Positions 6,543-6,925 of a DNA stretch of 6,925 bases are shown here, in pieces (the stretch's first letter is position 1; each line of letters starts with the position of its first letter). The stretch comes from Azonexus sp. (GTDB lineage: Bacteria > Pseudomonadota > Gammaproteobacteria > Burkholderiales > Rhodocyclaceae). The notes below the pieces were generated by a model. The model was not told the origin of the DNA and searched no databases. It saw only the letters and a list, made by a program, of their open reading frames with translations. The stretch lies in the NCBI GenBank assembly GCA_031274715.1, contig JAISPT010000021.1, positions 1 through 6,925 on the forward strand. Reading direction: 5' to 3'. The translations under genes were made by a program, and so were the position numbers.

Positions 6543-6925
6543 ATGATGAAAAAACAAAATTCGAATGCAATCGGCAGCAACGAAGCCGTTGTTGACGACA
6601 AGAATGCGCGAAGCAATGATTTAGCCATCGTTGGCATAGGCTGCCGTTTTCCGGGCGATGCCAACAACCCTCGTCAATTTTGGGAAAACCTTGTGGCAGG
6701 GCTGGACTCGATATCGGAGACGCCTGAGTCGCGCTGGGCTATAGATAATTTTTACCACCCCAAGACGGGCGTGGTCGCCAAATCGGCCACGAAATGGGGC
6801 GGTTTCATAAAAGATATCGACCGCTTCGACGCTGAATTTTTCAACATCTCGCCGCGCGAAGCCAGGCTGATGGATCCGCAACAGCGTCTGCTGCTGGAAG
6901 TTTGCTGGGAAGCCCTGGAAGATGC
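6543..6925 (+). CDS. Modular type I polyketide synthase, N-terminal ketosynthase (3' end beyond window)
   Basis: Start of a large multidomain enzyme that builds polyketide or related acyl chains by decarboxylative condensation of malonyl units. 127 residues are visible. After a polar N-terminal stretch of about 25 residues the ketosynthase domain begins: LAIVGIGCRFPGDANNP (27-43), FWENLVAG (47-54), KWGGFIKDIDRFDAEFF (84-100) and NISPREARLMDPQQRLLLE (101-119). These are hallmark blocks of modular PKS ketosynthases; the catalytic Cys and both His lie beyond the window, so activity and product class cannot be judged. No loading module precedes it. Two ATG codons are adjacent (6543 and 6546); GGAG at 6534-6537 serves either. 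Codon use differs from nosZ: 4 of 8 Ile codons are ATA. It is transcribed away from the nos region and probably begins a separate biosynthetic cluster. Confidence 0.95.
   Translation, partial: MMKKQNSNAIGSNEAVVDDKNARSNDLAIVGIGCRFPGDANNPRQFWENLVAGLDSISETPESRWAIDNFYHPKTGVVAKSATKWGGFIKDIDRFDAEFFNISPREARLMDPQQRLLLEVCWEALED

Overview
The window reads as part of a denitrifier chromosome, most likely a betaproteobacterium of the Rhodocyclales type (Dechloromonas, Azonexus or Accumulibacter-like). I base this on the high-GC coding bias, a Sec-exported (clade II) nitrous-oxide reductase, and small c-type cytochromes directly downstream of it. The genus is an inference; no database was consulted.

Layout. 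From 6153 down to the left edge, all genes are on the minus strand. In transcription order they are: a membrane sensor histidine kinase with a periplasmic c-type heme motif (6153-4297); a NarL/FixJ-type response regulator whose GTG start overlaps the kinase stop by 4 bases (4300-3665); a 194-base spacer with an intrinsic terminator and several perfect dyads; nosZ (3470-1179); a terminator-like hairpin; a monoheme cytochrome c (1103-789); and a diheme cytochrome c that runs off the left edge (704 to <1). To the right, a 389-base divergent spacer with two perfect dyads and a nine-C run separates the kinase from the start of a modular type I polyketide synthase on the plus strand (6543 to >6925).

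How the genes fit together. NosZ reduces N2O to N2 in the periplasm. The two exported cytochromes are plausible electron carriers to it. The kinase/regulator pair looks like a dedicated control system for this N2O-respiration locus, sensing redox state or a gas ligand through the periplasmic heme and acting on the nosZ promoter region. The kinase-regulator transcript appears to end before nosZ, so nosZ probably has its own promoter. The polyketide synthase looks like the start of an unrelated accessory cluster: it uses ATA for half of its isoleucines, whereas a hand scan found no ATA codon in nosZ.

The most interesting points are the heme-c sensor kinase beside a clade II nosZ, and the tandem dyads at 3622-3653, one of which has the 7-2-7 geometry of NarL-family sites.
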